Assembly: GCF_001514205.1 (NCBI RefSeq)
Contig: NZ_KQ948768.1
Location: forward strand, 1-64,000
Length of the DNA: 64,000 nt
Direction: 5' to 3'
From: Streptomyces griseoruber
GTDB taxonomy: Bacteria; Actinomycetota; Actinomycetes; Streptomycetales; Streptomycetaceae
Shown here: piece after piece, positions 16,780-25,101 of the stretch
Position numbering within the stretch: the stretch's first letter is position 1
How the letters are laid out: the number at the start of each line of letters is the position of its first letter
Program-made: the position numbers and the translations under genes
Notes under the pieces: generated by a model
The model's input: only the letters and a program-made list of their open reading frames with translations
Told to the model about the DNA's origin: nothing
Database searches by the model: none

Positions 16780-17675
16780 CAGGCAGCCACCTCCAGCACT
16801 TTGGTGTAGTGCGAGGCGTCACCGGCGAGCGGCTCGCTGCGGCGGCCGTCGACGCCGACCGGCACATCTCCGGCGACTGTCACACGGTTGAGGCGCCGCG
16901 GGTGGTCGTCGTAGTTGTCCACCGCGTAGTGCTGGGTGATCCGGTTGTCGAAGATCAGCAGTTGGTCGGGAGCCCAGGTCCAGCGCAGGATGTTCTCCGG
17001 ACGGGTCACGTACGACTGGAGGATGCGCAGCAGATCGGCCGACTCACTGCTCGACAGGCCGACGATCCGCTTGGCGAACCCGCCGATGAACAAGCCGCGT
17101 TCACCCGTCAGCGGATGCACCCGCACCAGAGGGTGCTCTGTCTCGTATGCCGTCGAGACGAAGGCCTGGTCGTACTCCTTCCGCCGCGCCGTCGTGGCCT
17201 GAGGGCGCGCGTAGTCGTACTGGTTGGTGTGCACGACACGCAGCGAGTCCGCAAGAGCGCGGAGCGGCTCGGACAGGTCGCGGTAGGCAGCGGCAGCGTT
17301 CGCGACGAGTGTCTCGCCCCCGTACGGGGTGGTCACGATGGACCGGAGCGTGGTGAGCTGCGGCGGGTTGAGCACGAAGGTGACGTCCGTGTGCCATTCG
17401 TTCGCCTTGGACGTCTCACTGTCCACGGCGAGCACGTTCGTCGTACCGTCGACGGCCGGCACGTTCGGGTGGGCGGTTGTCAGGTCGCCGAACCACCCGG
17501 CAACGCGCTCCTGACCGGCGTCGTCGAGGTGGACGTGGTCGAACACGATCGCCTTGTGCTCGTTGAGGGCATGACGGAGCGTCGTGATCGTCGAGGGATC
17601 GGGGGGTGCCGTGAAGTCGACGCCCTCGACGACCGCGCCGATGCGGCCTGTGAGCTTGCGGATGGACGGAGGCAT
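16779..17675 (-). CDS. TauD/TfdA-family 2-oxoglutarate dioxygenase
   Basis: The 298-residue protein belongs to the Fe(II)/2-oxoglutarate TauD/TfdA family, which releases sulfite from taurine or alkyl sulfonates and sulfates. The facial triad is visible as His95 and Asp97 (NEWHTDVTF) and His249 (ITQHYAVDNY), with an Arg for 2-oxoglutarate at 261-264 (RRLNRVTV). It is the first gene of the sulfonate operon, consistent with desulfonation of the imported compound. Taurine versus alkyl sulfate specificity cannot be read from sequence. A purine-rich GAGAGGG lies upstream of the ATG. Confidence 0.88.
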   Translation of the reverse strand: MPPSIRKLTGRIGAVVEGVDFTAPPDPSTITTLRHALNEHKAIVFDHVHLDDAGQERVAGWFGDLTTAHPNVPAVDGTTNVLAVDSETSKANEWHTDVTFVLNPPQLTTLRSIVTTPYGGETLVANAAAAYRDLSEPLRALADSLRVVHTNQYDYARPQATTARRKEYDQAFVSTAYETEHPLVRVHPLTGERGLFIGGFAKRIVGLSSSESADLLRILQSYVTRPENILRWTWAPDQLLIFDNRITQHYAVDNYDDHPRRLNRVTVAGDVPVGVDGRRSEPLAGDASHYTKVLEVAA

Positions 17676-18417
17676 GAGGAAGTCCCTCTCAAGGAATGGG
17701 GCGCACTGCCAGGTACGGAGAGTCGGCGTGAACGGGTGATGGGCAGCGAGGAACGGCCGCGAAGCCGTACACGGTCCGGTCGCGATGCGAGGGACCGACG
17801 ACTACGCGAGGAGTGCCGGACGAAGGTCGAGCTGTGTGGTGGACGTCGTGCGACCGCACCGGTCAGCGCGCGCTGTCCAGGGTTTCTTGCGGAAATCCCG
17901 CCGGGCCCGCGCCACTTGGACAACGGGCCTTCGGCCCGGTGCTCACGGCACGTCCCCTCTCCGCTCCCGAGTCGCGACGCGCGCACTTCTCCCCAGGGGA
18001 AGAGCAGGAGCAAAGAGAGGAGCGGGGAAAAAGGCGGTCAAGCGGTCGATACCGCGGTTCCTCGGGAAGACACCACTGAGCCGACGGCTTGGCACCGCCC
18101 CTTCCGGAGGTGGGCCTTCGCCGCACACCGGCCTCTGCCGAGGGCCGCTTCGCGAATCAGCGACACGCTTTCCGGCTCAACGACAACAGAACGCGCTGGA
18201 GACGTGCGCCAGGTCGATGTGGCGCCTCCGAGTCAAATCCACGCGCGGGGTCATGAAACGTGAGTTGAGCAGACGCCCACCCCGTCGGTCAATGAGTTTC
18301 GAAACAGGTCTCACATTGCGGATGCCTTGCGGGCCTGTCCCGCTGCGGCCGCACCGCAGCATTTCACTCGCATGAACAGTCAGCCGTCACACCGCACCGC
18401 TCCGGCAGGATGTCTCC
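17676..18417. other. 742-base divergent intergenic region
   Basis: No convincing gene is seen. The region separates the leftward sulfonate operon from the rightward P-loop kinase, so it should hold both promoters. It contains a hairpin CGGGCC-TTC-GGCCCG (17924-17938), a perfect palindrome GTTTCGAAAC (18296-18305), and on the minus strand a TTGACT that could serve as a -35. I looked for a SAM-type riboswitch core and saw none. Confidence 0.4.
17924..17938. terminator. Short GC hairpin, possible terminator
   Basis: A 6-bp perfect stem CGGGCC/GGCCCG encloses a 3-base loop inside the sulfonate operon's upstream region. There is no T tract. It may be an attenuator or incidental. Confidence 0.25.
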
Positions 18418-18921
18418 GTGCTCCTCGTCATCGGCGGCCTGCCCGGCACCGGCAAGACCACGCTCGCCCGGCTCCTCGCCGCGCGGCTCGGCGCGGTCCA
18501 CCTGCGCGTGGACACGATCGAGCAGGCCATCGTCCGCTCCGGCCTGGCGCGGCATCCCGTCGGGCCGGCTGGATACGTCGTCGGATACGCCCTGGCCCAG
18601 GAGCATCTGCGGCAGGGACTGACGGTGATCGCGGAATCGGTGAATCCGCCGGCCGTAACCCGCGACGCCTGGCGTGACGCGGCCGTCAGGGCCGAAGTCC
18701 CGGCAACGGAGGTGGAACTGGTGTGCTCGGATCCGGGCGAGCACCGGCATCGCGTGACCTCACGTTCCGTCGACATCCCAGACCTGCCGCTGCCCCGCTG
18801 GCAGCAGGTCGTCGACCAGGACTACGAGCCGTGGGACCGCGAACACATCGTCCTCGACACCGCGGGACAAGGGCCCGAGGAGTCACTGGCCACGCTGCTT
18901 CACCGCCTCGACCTGCCCTGA
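18418..18921 (+). CDS. Small P-loop kinase-like ATPase
   Basis: The 167-residue protein begins directly with a Walker A motif, GGLPGTGKTT (residues 6-15), followed by LRVDTIEQAI and a C-terminal half with Arg-rich and Trp-rich segments (RWQQVVDQDYEPWD). This matches the AAA_33/gluconate- or chloramphenicol-phosphotransferase-like group of small kinases. The substrate is unknown. It starts at GTG 18418 and stands alone on the plus strand, so no operon partner helps with function. Confidence 0.75.
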   Translation: MLLVIGGLPGTGKTTLARLLAARLGAVHLRVDTIEQAIVRSGLARHPVGPAGYVVGYALAQEHLRQGLTVIAESVNPPAVTRDAWRDAAVRAEVPATEVELVCSDPGEHRHRVTSRSVDIPDLPLPRWQQVVDQDYEPWDREHIVLDTAGQGPEESLATLLHRLDLP

Positions 18922-18929
18922 CCGACCTG

Positions 18930-19383
18930 GCGGCGGACGCACCGTGCCGCATGAAACGTCCGGTACGCCGCCCCGCCCGGCCAGTCCCTCGGCTGTCTTC
19001 CGTGCGGGGCCCCATCGAACACCCGGTCGGGGAAGCGCCCCAGGCACCGCAAGGCCTCCCGGCCGATGCGGATGACACGCCCGTGCACACGGCGCAGTCC
19101 TCGTCGTCAGGGGTGAGCAGGCGGGGACGCGGTCTCCCGCCCATCGAGGGTCCAGGCAGGCCAGGCCGATCTCGTTGAACCGGTGGATCACATCCCGGAC
19201 GGTGTCCTCGTCGGCCCGGACCAGCTGGGCGATCACCGGGACGCGGTGTCCGCCGGCGGACGCCAGCAACATCATCGCCCGCCGGTAGCGCACCGAGCTG
19301 GTACTTCCCCGGCGCACGATCTGCTGCAGCCTCTGCCCTTCCTGATCCGTCGGTCTGCGCACCCGCGCAGGCTCAGCCAGCAC
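18930..19383 (-). pseudogene. IS630-family transposase remnant
   Basis: From a GTG at 19383 the frame gives RVRRPTDQEGQRLQQIVRRG, then RAMMLLASAGGHRVPVIAQL, DEDTVRDVIHRFNE and GLACLDPRWAG, the helix-turn-helix N-terminus of actinobacterial IS630 transposases. It then shifts frame (GGRPRPRLLTPDDED) and again (VIRIGREALRCL...), with the intervening part missing. The DDE catalytic domain is absent. No clear terminal inverted repeats were found. Confidence 0.75.
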
Positions 19384-19589
19384 ACCTCCAGCGGTCGGAA
19401 CCGACGTCACCGCCCATCCCACCGCCCCCACCACCGACCCGGCGAAAGGTTGCGCAGGCCGCCGCGGTTCGGGGCGGGTGTGGGCTGCCGGGGCGGGGCG
19501 GGAAAGGGAGCACCGCGCCGCGAACCGGTGCCGAGCCCGTGGTGCCTTCGGGGTGCATCACACGTGCTCGAGATGAGGCCCACACCCGG

Positions 19590-20624
19590 TCATCCGATGG
19601 TCAGCTCAGGGTGGTGCTTCTTCACGACTTCGGGGTGGGCGCGTATCCAGCCCTTGAGTTCGTTCCAGCCGAACTCCGCGAACAGCGGGTTGCCCGGGTC
19701 CTCGGTGACGCCCGCCGCGTCGGACGCGCCGGGGAAGGGCAGGGGGACGATGTGGGCGTCCAGGCGCGGGTTGTAGAAGAAGGGTGCGGAGTAGCGCTCG
19801 CGTGCTCCGGGCGGGGAGACCACGCGGTGGTTGGTCGCCTTCAGGTAGCCGTTGGTCGCCACCTCCAGGAGTTCGCCCAGGTTCACCACGAACGCGCCCG
19901 GCAGATGGGGCACCTTGATGAAGCCGCCGGCCCGTCGCCCGCCATCGCCCTTGTCCGAGCCGCTTCGCAGTGCGTCTTCGTTTTCCGGAGACTCCACCTC
20001 GAGGCCGGGCACCTCGTCCGTCAGCAGCAGGGTCAGGAACCCGTAGTCCTTGTGTACGCCCACGCCCTGGTCGTCCCCTTCCGGGGCCCGCCCCGGGTAG
20101 CGGACCAGCTTCAGGTGGTTGCGTGGGTTTCCGGAGAAGGCGTCATCGTAGAAGTCCTCCGGGCCGCCGATGGACGCGAGCAGTTCGCGCAGCAGCCGGT
20201 GGGCGACCGCGCTGAGCCGGTCCATCCACTCCAGCGAGACCTCCCGCAGTGCGGGCAGGGCGTTGGGCCACTGGTTCGGGCCCTCGAGCCACCAGTACGG
20301 CGGCTCGCCCGGGCCGGGCACACGAGCGGGAAGCTCGTTGCTGATGTCGATCTGGTCGCGCCAGTCGCGGCGGCCCTGGGTCCGCTCGTTGCCGATCCGT
20401 GTGTAGCCGCGGAAGTGCGGGGAGTTGAGGTTGTCGATCGCGTACCGGTCGGCCTCGGGCAGGGCGAAGAAGGCGCGGGCGGCGCCGAGCAGCCGGGCCT
20501 GCTCGGCGGGGGTGATGCCGTGGCCGACCAGCTGGAAGAAGCCGACGTCGCGGGCAGCCCGGTGCAGCGCCTCGCGGTCGAGGGCGGAGAGGTCGATCAC
20601 CGGAAGAGAGGTGAGCTGATCCAT
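19590..20624 (-). CDS. Isopenicillin N synthase-like 2OG/Fe(II) oxygenase
   Basis: The 344-residue protein belongs to the isopenicillin N synthase-like 2-oxoglutarate/Fe(II) oxygenase family. The N-terminal DIOX_N region reads LPVIDLSALD...GFFQLVGHGI. Metal ligands are His191 and Asp193 (VHKDYGFLTLL) and His266 (KATNHRVVSPP), with the RYSAPFF Arg/Ser pair for the co-substrate at about 277-279. A charged Gly-rich insertion spans residues ~215-235. It lies 167 bases after the homocysteine methyltransferase gene and may belong to the same unit or have its own promoter. The substrate is unknown. Confidence 0.85.
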   Translation of the reverse strand: MDQLTSLPVIDLSALDREALHRAARDVGFFQLVGHGITPAEQARLLGAARAFFALPEADRYAIDNLNSPHFRGYTRIGNERTQGRRDWRDQIDISNELPARVPGPGEPPYWWLEGPNQWPNALPALREVSLEWMDRLSAVAHRLLRELLASIGGPEDFYDDAFSGNPRNHLKLVRYPGRAPEGDDQGVGVHKDYGFLTLLLTDEVPGLEVESPENEDALRSGSDKGDGGRRAGGFIKVPHLPGAFVVNLGELLEVATNGYLKATNHRVVSPPGARERYSAPFFYNPRLDAHIVPLPFPGASDAAGVTEDPGNPLFAEFGWNELKGWIRAHPEVVKKHHPELTIG

Positions 20625-20791
20625 GGATGGCGTTCCCTGAGTGGAGTGTGCGGGAGGAGCGAGCGGGGTCAGCGGTCCTTGGCGTGACAGGACCCGCTTG
20701 TGCCGCTGAACGGTGTATGCGGCGGCGGGAGGCTGCCGAGGGCCCGCACTGGGCCGTGGTACAGCGCCCCGATGCGAGCGATGGGCGGGGC

Positions 20792-21679
20792 TCAGCCGGC
20801 AGTTGAGGCGCTGACGCGGGCAGCCAGTTTCTTGATCTCGGCGGGGCCGACCCGGCAGCAGCCGCCGAGGAGGGCCGCGCCGGCGGCGAGCCAGGAGGGG
20901 GCCAGGTCCGCGATCTCGTCCTCGGCGCCCAGCCAGCTCCGCGCTGCGGGCTCCCAGACACCGCCGCCGTTGGGATAAGCGACGCCGGGTAGACCGGTGA
21001 TCAGGGCGAGTGCCGGGGCGGTGTCGGCGGCGGGAGCGCAGTTGACTCCGGTGGCGACGACGGCGTCGCTGCTCCGGGCGAGGGCGAAGGCCTCGGTCAG
21101 GGGCTGGCCCGCGCTGGTGGTCGTCCCGCGGATGCTGTAGGAGAGCCAGGCGGGGATGCCCAGGCCGTCGAGGGCGGTCAGTACGGCTTCGGCTTCCCGC
21201 AGGTCGGGGATGGTCTCGATGGCGAAGACGTCGGGGGCCGCCTCGGCCAGGGCTTCCAGCCGGGGGCGGTGGAAGCGGGTGAGTTCGGCCACGGTGAGGC
21301 CGTAGTCGCCCCGGTATTCCGAGCCGTCGGCCAGCATGGCGCCGTAGGGGCCTACGGACGCCGCGACCCAGCCTGTCCCGGCGGCGGCCTCGCGGGCCAG
21401 GTACACGCTGCGTTGCAGCAGTGTGGTGGTCTCGGCGCGGGTGATGCCCACTCGGGCGAAACCGTCGTAGGTGGCCTGGTAGCTGGCGGTGATGGCGACC
21501 TGCGCGCCTGCCGCGAAGTAGGCGCGGTGGACGGCTGTGATCGCGTCGGGGGCGTCGCGGAGGAGGCGGGCGGACCAGAGCGTGCCGTTCAGGTCGTGGC
21601 CTTGGGCCTCGAGTTCGTTGGACATGCCGCCGTCCAGGACCAGTGGTCCGGCGGCCAGGGCGTCGCGGAAGGTCGTCAC
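20792..21679 (-). CDS. mmuM: Homocysteine S-methyltransferase
   Basis: The 295-residue protein transfers a methyl group from S-methylmethionine (or SAM) to homocysteine, giving methionine. Family signs are LVLDGGMSNELEAQG near the N-terminus, and the zinc-binding cysteines Cys214 (TGVNCAP) and Cys274/275 (LLGGCCRVGP). The GTG start at 21679 overlaps the stop of the ABC ATPase as GTGA, so it is translated with an amino-acid importer. That suggests the importer brings in S-methylmethionine or a related methylated sulfur amino acid (inference). Confidence 0.88.
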   Translation of the reverse strand: MTTFRDALAAGPLVLDGGMSNELEAQGHDLNGTLWSARLLRDAPDAITAVHRAYFAAGAQVAITASYQATYDGFARVGITRAETTTLLQRSVYLAREAAAGTGWVAASVGPYGAMLADGSEYRGDYGLTVAELTRFHRPRLEALAEAAPDVFAIETIPDLREAEAVLTALDGLGIPAWLSYSIRGTTTSAGQPLTEAFALARSSDAVVATGVNCAPAADTAPALALITGLPGVAYPNGGGVWEPAARSWLGAEDEIADLAPSWLAAGAALLGGCCRVGPAEIKKLAARVSASTAG

Positions 21680-22428
21680 AGCACTCTCGTCACGAAGTCG
21701 CGGGTTCGGGGATGGTCGGGGGCGGTCAGGATCCGGGCGGGCGGCCCGGATTCCAGGACGCGGCCGTCGTCGAAGAAGACGATCTCGTCGGCGACCTCGC
21801 GGGCGAAGGCCAGCTCGTGGGTGACGACGAGCATCGTCATGCCGTCGGCGGCGAGGTCGCGCATGACGTCCAGGACCTCGCCGACGAGTTCCGGGTCGAG
21901 CGCCGAGGTCGGCTCGTCGAACAGCATGAGCTTCGGCCGCATCGCCAGCGCGCGGGCGATAGCGACGCGTTGCTGCTGGCCGCCGGACAGCTGGGCAGGG
22001 TAGGCATCGCGCCGGTCGGCCAGGCCGACCCGGTCCAGCAGCGCCATGGCCTCGTCGGTGGCCTCGGTGCGGGGACGGCCGGCGCCGACCGGTCCCTCGA
22101 CGATGTTGGCGAGTGCCGTCAGGTGCGGGAACAGGTGGAAGCGCTGGAAGACCATGCCGATCTGGTGGCGTTGCCGGGCCAGGTCGCGGTGGCGCAGCTC
22201 GCGCAGACCGTGGCCGTGCACCTCGTATCCGATCGGTGAGCCGTCCACCAGGATCCGGCCGCCGTCGGGCCGCTCGAGATGGTTCACGCACCGCAGGAAG
22301 GTGGACTTCCCCGACCCCGACGGGCCGATCACACAGGTGACCGTCCCGCGCGGCACGGACAGGTCGACGCCGCGCAGCACCTCGTGTCCGGCGAAGGACT
22401 TGCGGACCCCGGTGGCCTGGACCATCAT
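21676..22428 (-). CDS. Polar amino-acid ABC transporter ATPase
   Basis: The 250-residue ATPase of the GlnQ/HisP type has Walker A GPSGSGKST, Q-loop MVFQRFHLFPHLT, signature LSGGQQQRVAIARAL, Walker B LMLFDEPTSALD and switch His VVTHELAFA. The ATG start at 22428 overlaps the permease stop as ATGA. It energises the polar amino-acid importer encoded with it. Confidence 0.9.
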   Translation of the reverse strand: MMVQATGVRKSFAGHEVLRGVDLSVPRGTVTCVIGPSGSGKSTFLRCVNHLERPDGGRILVDGSPIGYEVHGHGLRELRHRDLARQRHQIGMVFQRFHLFPHLTALANIVEGPVGAGRPRTEATDEAMALLDRVGLADRRDAYPAQLSGGQQQRVAIARALAMRPKLMLFDEPTSALDPELVGEVLDVMRDLAADGMTMLVVTHELAFAREVADEIVFFDDGRVLESGPPARILTAPDHPRTRDFVTRVL

Positions 22429-23252
22429 CGGCGGCTTCCTTTCGCGAAGTGACGTTCGAGGTGGTGCTGGCCGATGTTGAGGAGGGTCGTCACGGCGAGG
22501 TACCAGATGCTGGCGACGATCAGCAGCGGGATCGTCTGATAAGTGCGGGCGTACACGATCTGTACGGAGTACAGCAGTTCCGCGTAGGCAAGGACGCTCA
22601 CCAGCGACGTCGTCTTGAGCATGGAGATGGTCTCGTTGCCGACAGGTGGGATGATCACTCGCATCGCCTGGGGCAGGATGATCCGGCGCAGGGTCCTGGC
22701 CCGGGACAGGCCCAGCGCTTCCGCGGCCTCGGTCTGCCCGTCGTCGACCGAGGCGATCCCTGCCCGGATGATCTCGGCGAGGTAGGCGGCCTCGTTGAGT
22801 CCGAGGCCGAGCAGGGCCGCGGTGAAGGTCGTGACGACGGAGTTCGCGGGGACGTCGCCGATCGCCGGCAGGAAGGGCAGGTGCAGCGACAGCGTCGGGT
22901 ACAGCGCGGAGATGAACCCCCAGAACAGCAGTTGGACCAGCAGCGGTGTGCCTCGGAAGAGCCAGATGTACGCCCAGCTGACAGCCCGGGCAACGGTGTT
23001 GTCCGACAGGCGCATGAGCGCAAGTCCGACGCCCAGCGCGAGCCCGATCACCATGGCCGCGGCGGTGAGTTCCAGGGTGGCCAGCAGGCCCCTCAGCACG
23101 GTCCGGCTGAACAGCCACGCGCCGACCGTGTCCCAGCCGAAGCGTGGGTTGGTGACCAGCGACCGGGCCAGGGCCGAGGCCAGGAGCAGGACCACGAGGG
23201 TCAGGACCCACCGGCCGGGTCTGCGGCGGCGGAGTATCGGCAGCTCCTCCAT
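22425..23252 (-). CDS. Polar amino-acid ABC transporter permease
   Basis: The 275-residue permease of the HisM/GlnP type has an N-terminal membrane anchor, then the characteristic GLLATLELTAAAMVIGLALG, WLFRGTPLLVQLLFW and EAAEALGLSRARTLRRIILPQA (EAA loop). It probably works as a homodimer, since only one permease gene is present. The ATG start overlaps the binding-protein stop as TGATG. Confidence 0.9.
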   Translation of the reverse strand: MEELPILRRRRPGRWVLTLVVLLLASALARSLVTNPRFGWDTVGAWLFSRTVLRGLLATLELTAAAMVIGLALGVGLALMRLSDNTVARAVSWAYIWLFRGTPLLVQLLFWGFISALYPTLSLHLPFLPAIGDVPANSVVTTFTAALLGLGLNEAAYLAEIIRAGIASVDDGQTEAAEALGLSRARTLRRIILPQAMRVIIPPVGNETISMLKTTSLVSVLAYAELLYSVQIVYARTYQTIPLLIVASIWYLAVTTLLNIGQHHLERHFAKGSRR

Positions 23253-24157
23253 CACGAGGCCGCGTTGATCTCGAAGTCGTCGAGAGCGCCGGACTCCAGG
23301 CCCCACTTGGCGAGGATCTGCTTGTAACCGCCGCTCGCCTTGAGGTCGTCCAGGGCCGACTTCAACAGGCCGGTCAGCTCGCTGTTCTTCGGGACCGCGA
23401 TGCCGAACGGCGCGTTGCCGTAGGAGTCGCCGGAGACGTCGAGCTTGCCGCCGGACTGCTTGGCGGCGTAGGCGGCGACCGGCGAGTCGCCCAGGGCGGC
23501 GTCGGCGCGGCCGCTGGTGACGGCGAGGTTCACGCCGGTGCCGTCCGGGAAGGTGCTGACCTTGATCGGCGTCTTGCAGGTCTTGGCGCGGGCGGGCAGG
23601 TCCACCAGCGCTTGGGTGGAACCCTTCGCCACGGCGACGGTCCGGCCGCACAGGGAGTCGCCCTCGGGCTTGAGGCCCTCGGGGTTGCCCGCCGGGACCA
23701 GCAAGGACGTGCCCGCGTTGAAGTAGGTGACGAAGTCGACGACCTTCTCCCGCTCGGCGGTGTCGGTGAACGAGGAGATGCCGACCTGGTACTTGCCCGC
23801 TTGCAGACCCGGGATGATCGAGTCGAAGGGCACGTTGACGATGGTCACCTTGACGCCGAGGACCGTGCCGAGAGCCGTGTCGAGGTCGGCTTCGGCGCCG
23901 GTGACCGTCTTGTTGTCGGCGGCGAAGAAGTTCATCGGGGGATAGCTGACGTCGCTGGCGACCGTGATCCCGCTCGCTTTCACCGCGGGCGGGACCTTGG
24001 CGGAGAGCGTGGCGTTCTCCGCGACCGCGGAGGTGGAGGCGGTGGCGGAGGCGGAGGAGGCGCCGGCCGACGACCCGGTCGGCTCGGAGGGGTCGGCGCA
24101 ACCCGCCAGCAGTAGCGTCGCGGAGCCGAGCAGTACGAGCGGTCGCAGAGTGGACAA
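23252..24157 (-). CDS. Amino-acid ABC transporter binding lipoprotein
   Basis: The 301-residue family 3 solute-binding protein begins with a signal peptide and lipobox LLLAGC, a Ser/Ala-rich linker, then SDVSYPPMNFF, GAEADLDTALG and QVGISSFTDTAEREKVVDFV typical of polar amino-acid binders. The start is taken as TTG at 24157 because a good AGGAG ribosome site precedes it and the signal peptide begins there. A longer in-frame ATG would add about 34 residues that look non-signal and run into the operator region. The ligand is unknown; methylated sulfur amino acids are suggested by the coupled mmuM. Confidence 0.85.
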   Translation of the reverse strand: MSTLRPLVLLGSATLLLAGCADPSEPTGSSAGASSASATASTSAVAENATLSAKVPPAVKASGITVASDVSYPPMNFFAADNKTVTGAEADLDTALGTVLGVKVTIVNVPFDSIIPGLQAGKYQVGISSFTDTAEREKVVDFVTYFNAGTSLLVPAGNPEGLKPEGDSLCGRTVAVAKGSTQALVDLPARAKTCKTPIKVSTFPDGTGVNLAVTSGRADAALGDSPVAAYAAKQSGGKLDVSGDSYGNAPFGIAVPKNSELTGLLKSALDDLKASGGYKQILAKWGLESGALDDFEINAAS

Positions 24158-24211
24158 GGGGAACTCCTGAAGGGCCTGTTTTCCGAGGGATCGGATGGAG
24201 GCTATCCAGCG

Positions 24212-24280
24212 TTGCGGAATAAACAAGTCGAGTTGCTCATCATGCACGCGTGCTGCCATGAACCTGCAATGTTTCCGCAA
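24212..24280. promoter_or_regulatory. Inverted repeat in IclR/ABC divergent region
   Basis: TTGCGGAA (24212-24219) and TTCCGCAA (24273-24280) are perfect inverted copies 53 bases apart, between the divergent importer operon and the IclR regulator. The second copy also lies in a GCAATG direct repeat. IclR-family operators often use such TTGCGGAA-like half-sites, so this is a likely operator pair that could support looping. Confidence 0.55.
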
Positions 24281-24327
24281 TGAACGTGCGGGGTGGCGTC
24301 GGTGCCCGGCGCTATGCTCGGCTCGCG

Positions 24328-25098
24328 ATGACCACTGACAGCAGCCTGAAACGCGGCCTGGCCGTGCTCCGCCTCTTCGCCCAGCACCCTCCGCAGGATC
24401 CCCGTGGCCACACCGCGGCCGAGGTCGCCGCACTGCTGGGCCGGGAGCGCAGCCAGGTCTCCCGCATACTGCGAAGCCTCGAGGCCGCCCGGTTCCTGCG
24501 CCGCGATCGCGCGTCGCTGCGCTACTCCGTCGCCTGGGAGCAGTACGCGCGGGCCCAGCAGATCACCGAGGCACGGCTTCGCCGGGACGGCCGGACCGCG
24601 CTGGAGGGCGTCGCCGCCGACACGGGCGAATGTGCCTACCTGGGAGTCCTGCGAGGCGCCAGCTCGGTGACGATCCTCGAGTCGATGCCGCCGGCCCTGT
24701 CCTCGTTCGTGTCCTGGGTGGGCCGCGGCTATCCCGCCTACTGCAGCGACGCCGGACAGGCCCTGCTCTTCGACGCCGACCATACGGAGGTCGCGGCCGT
24801 CTTCTCACACACGGCCTTCGTCCGGCACGGCCCCAACACCCCGACCGACCTCGACGACTTCCTGGCCCGGCTCGACGCGGCCCGCAGGCGGGGCTACTCC
24901 GTCGTCGACCAGGAGGCCGAGCCCGGCCTCTACTCGCTCGCCGCCCCGGTCAGGGACTTCCGCGGCGAGATCGTCGCCGCCGTCCAGGTCGTCGGCCCCC
25001 GCCACCGTCTCGAGCCCGCGACAGCGGTCTGCGCCGACTCGGTGGTCCGCTGGAGCACCTGGCTGACCGCCGCGCTGCGCTCGACGGACCAGGACTGA
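24328..25098 (+). CDS. IclR-family transcriptional regulator
   Basis: The 256-residue protein has an N-terminal winged helix-turn-helix (SLKRGLAVLRLFAQHP, AEVAALLGRERSQVSRILRSLE) and a C-terminal IclR effector domain (RGYPAYCSDAGQALLFD, RRRGYSVVDQEAEPGLYSLAAPVRD). It is divergent from the amino-acid importer/mmuM operon with an inverted repeat between them, so it probably represses or activates that operon. The start is ATG 24328, close behind TATGCT, so the transcript may be leaderless. Two further in-frame upstream codons are less likely. Confidence 0.88.
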   Translation: MTTDSSLKRGLAVLRLFAQHPPQDPRGHTAAEVAALLGRERSQVSRILRSLEAARFLRRDRASLRYSVAWEQYARAQQITEARLRRDGRTALEGVAADTGECAYLGVLRGASSVTILESMPPALSSFVSWVGRGYPAYCSDAGQALLFDADHTEVAAVFSHTAFVRHGPNTPTDLDDFLARLDAARRRGYSVVDQEAEPGLYSLAAPVRDFRGEIVAAVQVVGPRHRLEPATAVCADSVVRWSTWLTAALRSTDQD

Positions 25099-25101
25099 GG
25101 C

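Noticed and set aside
17676..18417. SAM-type riboswitch before the sulfur operon
   Set aside because: The location would suit one, but I could not find the conserved core of any SAM riboswitch class on the minus strand.
24158..24259. Longer start for the amino-acid binding lipoprotein
   Set aside because: The extension precedes a good ribosome site and a canonical lipoprotein signal peptide and covers the operator region; the TTG at 24157 fits better.
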